A stretch of DNA of 64,000 nucleotides from Photobacterium kagoshimensis (GTDB lineage Bacteria > Pseudomonadota > Gammaproteobacteria > Enterobacterales > Vibrionaceae): the NCBI RefSeq assembly GCF_050337045.1, contig NZ_JAKJSO010000016.1:62001-126000 (forward strand), given 5' to 3'. A program made the position numbers and the translations under genes. The notes below the pieces were generated by a model. The model saw nothing but the letters and a program-made list of their open reading frames with translations. It was not told the origin of the DNA and made no database searches. Numbering within the stretch: position 1 is the stretch's first letter; every line of letters begins with the position of its first letter. This document shows positions 60,079-64,000 of the stretch, piece by piece.

Positions 60079-62775
60079 CTAGATCTGGTTATATTCACGC
60101 TGTAATAACAAATCAAGCTCTGCAATAGGCAGTGGACGACTATACACATACCCTTGGATGAGGTTACAACCTAGCTCTTTCACCCGCTCAATTTGTGCTA
60201 GCGTTTCAACACCTTCCGCCAAGGTGCAATACCCAAAAGAATGGCACATCATCACAATGGATCGCACAATATCGTTACTCGACTGATCGGTATCGATATC
60301 CATAATAAATGAACGATCTATTTTGACGTATTTCAGTGGAAGCTGCTTAAGCAGTGACAAGGATGAATAGCCAGTACCAAAGTCATCGAGTGCCACTTCA
60401 AAACCAATATCGATAAACTTGTTTAAGACCGCTACGCACTGTTCAAGATCTGTGATCGCTGCCGTTTCCGTGATTTCAATAATAATGTTTTTAGGGTTGC
60501 CGCCCTCTTGCAAAATAAGGTCGATATAATCATCAGCGAAATAGGGACGCATCAACTGACCCGGACTCACATTAATCGACAGCTTTAATATGTGCTCGGG
60601 ATACATTACAGACCAACGTACATGCTCGCGCACCGATTTACGCGTCATGAGCTCACCCAGCTTGTAAATCAAGCCGCTCTCTTCTGCCACAGCAATAAAA
60701 GTAACGGGGCTAATATGCCCTAATGTCGGTGAATACCACCGCGCCAAGCTTTCTACACCATAGATCTTACCTGTGTATGGATTATATTGCGGTTGAAAAT
60801 GCACGCTAAGATCTTCATTTTCAATGGCCTGACGCAGCAGTTGCTCTAATGTTGCTTGTAGCTGCACATCAGAATCCATCGAACAGTCGTATAGCATTGC
60901 GTTCACCGAGCTATGTCGCTTAGCGCGATACATTGCAATATCCGCTTTTTTAATCAGATCATCCGCTGTTGCGCCATCTTGGGGGTAAAAAGCAATACCA
61001 ATACTGCCTTGAGTGGTGAGTTCTAAGCCTTTAAACAAGAAAGGGATTTCCACTTCCGCTAATATTCGATTCGCAAGCAGCAAAGCTTCTGAGTCTGTCG
61101 ATACATCACAAAAGAATAAAAATTCATCCCCCCCTAATCGCGCCAACATATCATTGCGACGACTCACACGTCGTAAGGCCGCAGAGACATGCTGAAGAAG
61201 CGCATCACCCACATCATGACCGTAGGTATCATTAACGAACTTAAACCGATCAAGATCCATTAGCATCACAGCATGAGGAACGCGAGGGCGCTGTTGAATA
61301 TGACGTTCGAGCTGTTCTTTCACCATGATACGGTTAGGAATGCCAGTCAACGTATCGTAATACGCCAAATGTCGAATTTTAGTCGCCATATCCTTGGATT
61401 TCTTCTCACGCAACCTCACCGATTCAACCAAGGCATCACGCTCGATAAATAGCGATAACATATCTAAATAGTTATTAAACATGCTGTATCCACTTGCACT
61501 AGAAGAAGAATGCAAATCATCAACCACAGCAACGACACCACATAAGCCATTCGACTCTTCGGGTATAGGAAGTAAAGTAATAAGGTAGGGGTCAGGTAAA
61601 GTGTAGTTATGAAGTTTATTCGGGGGATATTGTGCTAATGAGAATGCATGTTGGGCGATATCTTTACCGTGCAACGCTTCTTCACCCATCGCACATCCCT
61701 GCGTTACATATAAATTATCTTGCCCATCAGCGCGGTAGTTCAATGCAAACGATGCCCACTTTAGCGATACCTCATAAACGCTCGGTAAATTTAACAAAGA
61801 ATGAAAACCATGCTGAGCAAGATTGAAGAAGGATTCATGCACTGCTTCTGGTCGATTAGCTAAATCATCTAACAGCTGTTGACGTACATTGCTGATATTG
61901 TCATTAGAGCACTTTTCATTCGGTGGTGAACCACACGAGTCACGCACTATCAACTGCTGGGGGATGACGATTTCATTGGCCTGATAAGCCTCCCCTTTTA
62001 TACGCTCAATCAAACGGCTTAACGCCCGCTCGACAAGATGCTCTAGCTGTTGATTAATCGTGGTCAAAGCCGGGTCGAAACGTGCGCCAAGTAATGTATT
62101 ATCAACACTCACAACCGCTAGCTGCTCAGGGGCTGAAATATTGGCCGTTTTTAATTGCTCTATCAGCCCTACCGCATTGTAATCCGTCGCACAGATAATT
62201 GCGGTGCAATCGGAATTACGCGCAACAAACTGACGACCCGCATCACGCCCACCCGGTAAGGTCGCCTCTTCAACAGCAAAGATCCAATCCGGTTGGGCAG
62301 TAATAGCCCAATATTCACATCGCTCTTGATAAGCTTTGAAACGAATTAGAATATCTTCCACAGCCAAATTGCCACAAAAACCAATCTTTCTATGGCCAAG
62401 TTTTACAAGATGATTAAAGGCCGCTTCAATACCTTGCCTTTGGTCACTGCGGATTGTTTCCACTTCAAGCCCTGAGTAAGTGTAACCAAGGGACATGACT
62501 TTTATGCCTTTCTCTATGGCGAGTTGAAGTAATTGAGGAGAGGCTGAATCTAAGATAGTAAAAAGACCATCGAGATGATCGAACGCTAAAGGATGGCTGT
62601 AATCTTCAAAACCACCACTTCGAATAAGAATTAAATTCACCCCTTTTTGTTGAGCGATCAAACGCAAACTAGAGGTGATTTCACCTAAATAAAAACCACT
62701 AAGTAAAGGAACGACCACGCCAATTGTCATTGATGAGTGTGATGGCTGAATGTTGGAATCAGCGTTAAAATACAT
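60079..62775 (-). CDS. LacI-type sugar-sensor domain fused to GGDEF and EAL domains
   Basis: An 898-aa cytosolic protein with no HTH. Residues ~15-290 form a LacI/periplasmic-binding-like sensor (MTIGVVVPLLSGFYLGEITSSL, HLVKLGHRKIGFCG, AVVSVDNTLLG). A middle region (~300-460) of GAF-like character is followed by GGDEF (DTLTGIPNR, RLGGDEF ~547) and EAL (VESLARW ~675, DDFGTGYSSL, KIDRSF, GVETLAQ). Both catalytic signatures are intact apart from EAL reading ESL. It probably couples a sugar ligand to c-di-GMP level. The ATG at 62775 has GAGAAG ahead. It lies between two amylase genes. Confidence 0.92.
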   Translation of the reverse strand: MYFNADSNIQPSHSSMTIGVVVPLLSGFYLGEITSSLRLIAQQKGVNLILIRSGGFEDYSHPLAFDHLDGLFTILDSASPQLLQLAIEKGIKVMSLGYTYSGLEVETIRSDQRQGIEAAFNHLVKLGHRKIGFCGNLAVEDILIRFKAYQERCEYWAITAQPDWIFAVEEATLPGGRDAGRQFVARNSDCTAIICATDYNAVGLIEQLKTANISAPEQLAVVSVDNTLLGARFDPALTTINQQLEHLVERALSRLIERIKGEAYQANEIVIPQQLIVRDSCGSPPNEKCSNDNISNVRQQLLDDLANRPEAVHESFFNLAQHGFHSLLNLPSVYEVSLKWASFALNYRADGQDNLYVTQGCAMGEEALHGKDIAQHAFSLAQYPPNKLHNYTLPDPYLITLLPIPEESNGLCGVVAVVDDLHSSSSASGYSMFNNYLDMLSLFIERDALVESVRLREKKSKDMATKIRHLAYYDTLTGIPNRIMVKEQLERHIQQRPRVPHAVMLMDLDRFKFVNDTYGHDVGDALLQHVSAALRRVSRRNDMLARLGGDEFLFFCDVSTDSEALLLANRILAEVEIPFLFKGLELTTQGSIGIAFYPQDGATADDLIKKADIAMYRAKRHSSVNAMLYDCSMDSDVQLQATLEQLLRQAIENEDLSVHFQPQYNPYTGKIYGVESLARWYSPTLGHISPVTFIAVAEESGLIYKLGELMTRKSVREHVRWSVMYPEHILKLSINVSPGQLMRPYFADDYIDLILQEGGNPKNIIIEITETAAITDLEQCVAVLNKFIDIGFEVALDDFGTGYSSLSLLKQLPLKYVKIDRSFIMDIDTDQSSNDIVRSIVMMCHSFGYCTLAEGVETLAQIERVKELGCNLIQGYVYSRPLPIAELDLLLQREYNQI

Positions 62776-63180
62776 GGTTACTTCTCGTTCTCCATTCATT
62801 TTTTTGAACTTAGTTCACAATGTTTGCGGCTTTATTATGGGCGCTTCATTACGATGCACTTTACCAGAGTAGTATTTAGATACACCTGAAAACATCCACC
62901 TCAGCTATATTTATCGATATAATTGACAGTTATGTTATCTAGCTAGCATATTTCCATTCTTAAATGTCCGCATTACGATGCAAAACCCGCCTTATACCGC
63001 ATATCCAGTTGCATAATTTTCAGTAAACATCTGATGTAATAAAGAGCTATCCACCTTGGGTTATCTGACTCATCGCGTCTCATCCCTGCGACTCCTACCC
63101 TCTGATTTCAATAAAGAGAGGAGGTTTTCGTAGTAAAGTCGCATTACTATTCAACCAATATTTAAAAAGGTTGTTTTACG
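62776..63180. promoter_or_regulatory. Divergent control region with repeated 12-bp element
   Basis: CATTACGATGCA occurs at 62847-62858 and 62971-62982 in the same orientation between the sensor gene and the second amylase gene. The region is otherwise gene-free. Confidence 0.5.
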
Positions 63181-64000
63181 ATGAAAGCAATTTCAAACCC
63201 AATCAACGCCATTGACTCGCAGGCAACAAACGTTATCTTGCATGCGTTTGACTGGCCTTATTGCCGTATTAATGAACAAGCATCGGCAATTGCTGAGGCT
63301 GGTTTTAAAGCCGTCTTAATTTCTCCTCCGATGAAGTCTCTTAAATCGGAACAAGGAACCCAGTGGTGGCAACGCTATCAGCCACAAGACTATCGTGTTA
63401 TCGACAACCAACTCGGTAATACACTTGATTTTAAAGCCATGATTCATGCCCTGTCGGCAGAGAATATCCACGTTTACGTTGATGTTGTTTTTAATCACAT
63501 GGCCAACGAAGAAGAAATCAACGAAGCGCTAATCTACCCCAATACCGAGGTGCTGGCTGACTACCAACAGTACCCAGCGCACTACCAAGAGCTCACCCTG
63601 TTCGGCGACTTAACTCAGCCCTTATTCACCGACAAAGATTTTGTTTTAGCTTTTCCGATCAAAGACTGGACCGATCCATGGGAAGTCCAGCACGGCCGTA
63701 TCAGTAGTGGCGATCGCGACCCTGGCTTGCCGACCCTCAAGTACACCGAAAAAGTAGTTGAAGCGCAAAAGCAATACCTAAAAGCGCTAAAACAATTAGG
63801 CGTAAAAGGTTTCCGTATTGATGCGGCTAAACACATGACACTCGAGCATCTTCACCAAGTATGGGACGATGAAATCAGCAGTGAGACCCACGTATTTGGC
63901 GAAATCATTACTGATGGTGGTGCAACAAAAGAAGAGTACGAGTTATTCTTGCAGCCCTATCTGGCCAATACATATTTGGGGGCGTACGACTTCCCGTTAT
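63181..64000 (+). CDS. Cytoplasmic alpha-amylase (GH13), cut by window end
   Basis: The frame is open from the ATG at 63181 (AAGG upstream) to the window edge (273 codons). It is clearly paralogous to the exported amylase: VILHAFDWPY, DVVFNHMAN (I), GFRIDAAKHM with the nucleophile Asp (~212) and FGEIIT with the Glu (~238). There is no signal peptide, so it acts on internal glycogen or imported maltodextrin. It is divergent from the sensor gene. Confidence 0.93.
   Translation, partial: MKAISNPINAIDSQATNVILHAFDWPYCRINEQASAIAEAGFKAVLISPPMKSLKSEQGTQWWQRYQPQDYRVIDNQLGNTLDFKAMIHALSAENIHVYVDVVFNHMANEEEINEALIYPNTEVLADYQQYPAHYQELTLFGDLTQPLFTDKDFVLAFPIKDWTDPWEVQHGRISSGDRDPGLPTLKYTEKVVEAQKQYLKALKQLGVKGFRIDAAKHMTLEHLHQVWDDEISSETHVFGEIITDGGATKEEYELFLQPYLANTYLGAYDFPL

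Noticed and set aside
1..64000. CRISPR arrays, rRNA and tRNA genes, intact insertion sequences
   Set aside because: No spaced direct-repeat array, tRNA-like cloverleaf or DDE transposase was seen on reading both strands; a tRNA-specific scan could not be run.

Overview
The window looks like a Vibrionaceae chromosome segment, most likely Photobacterium or a close relative. This is inferred from protein similarity recalled from memory: gene orders shared with E. coli (ygfK-ssnA-ygfM-xdhD-permease-guaD-ghxQ, yjfIJKLM, yiaVW), a talB-tkt pair of the kind carried on chromosome II in Vibrio cholerae, and AT-rich intergenic DNA. No rRNA, tRNA, CRISPR array or intact transposase was found.

Positions 1-23250 form a purine-catabolism island built around molybdenum hydroxylases. 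It holds the end of a sigma-54 activator (YgeV-like), the purine permease GhxQ, guanine deaminase GuaD, an NCS2 xanthine/urate-type permease, XdhD with YgfM, a three-subunit xanthine-dehydrogenase-type hydroxylase, the aminohydrolase SsnA, the large iron-sulfur flavoprotein YgfK, and the cofactor proteins MocA, YqeC and YqeB that mark selenium-dependent hydroxylase systems. Two operons (ygfM-xdhD, and ygfK-ssnA-hydroxylase) each start with a well-spaced sigma-54 promoter. Both have the same 15-bp element just upstream and clusters of CTATCAnnnTGATAG-type palindromes 140-335 bp upstream. The truncated sigma-54 activator at the left edge is the obvious candidate to bind these palindromes. ghxQ is different: it has a sigma-70-like promoter next to a PurR-like box and a leader of about 240 nt with five hairpins.

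A small foreign-looking cassette (about 9.6-11.3 kb) splits the island. It carries a stand-alone TIR-like protein, an unknown 207-aa protein and three very small polar proteins.

Positions 23251-32800 are an accessory stretch: a secreted unknown, a yefM-yoeB toxin-antitoxin pair, an overlapping GH19-type lysozyme/lipoprotein pair that resembles an effector and its immunity protein, a deletion scar joining two gene ends, a serine hydrolase with a divergent LysR regulator, a truncated gene, and an arsR-acr3 arsenic operon. A 16-bp direct repeat brackets about 4 kb of it.

Positions 32800-64000 are more core-like: an M14-type metallopeptidase, the YiaVW membrane-fusion pair, a GNAT acetyltransferase, an ABC1 kinase, an outer-membrane barrel, XapX-deoD, a zinc-ribbon/HTH protein that may be a domesticated transposase, an SMR transporter, a hybrid histidine kinase, talB-tkt, a yjfIJ-K+ channel-yjfKLM operon, a GH114 lipoprotein, the betaine transporter proXWV with an internal attenuator, and a starch module in which a LacI-like/GGDEF/EAL protein sits between a secreted and a cytoplasmic alpha-amylase. 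The last gene runs off the window.
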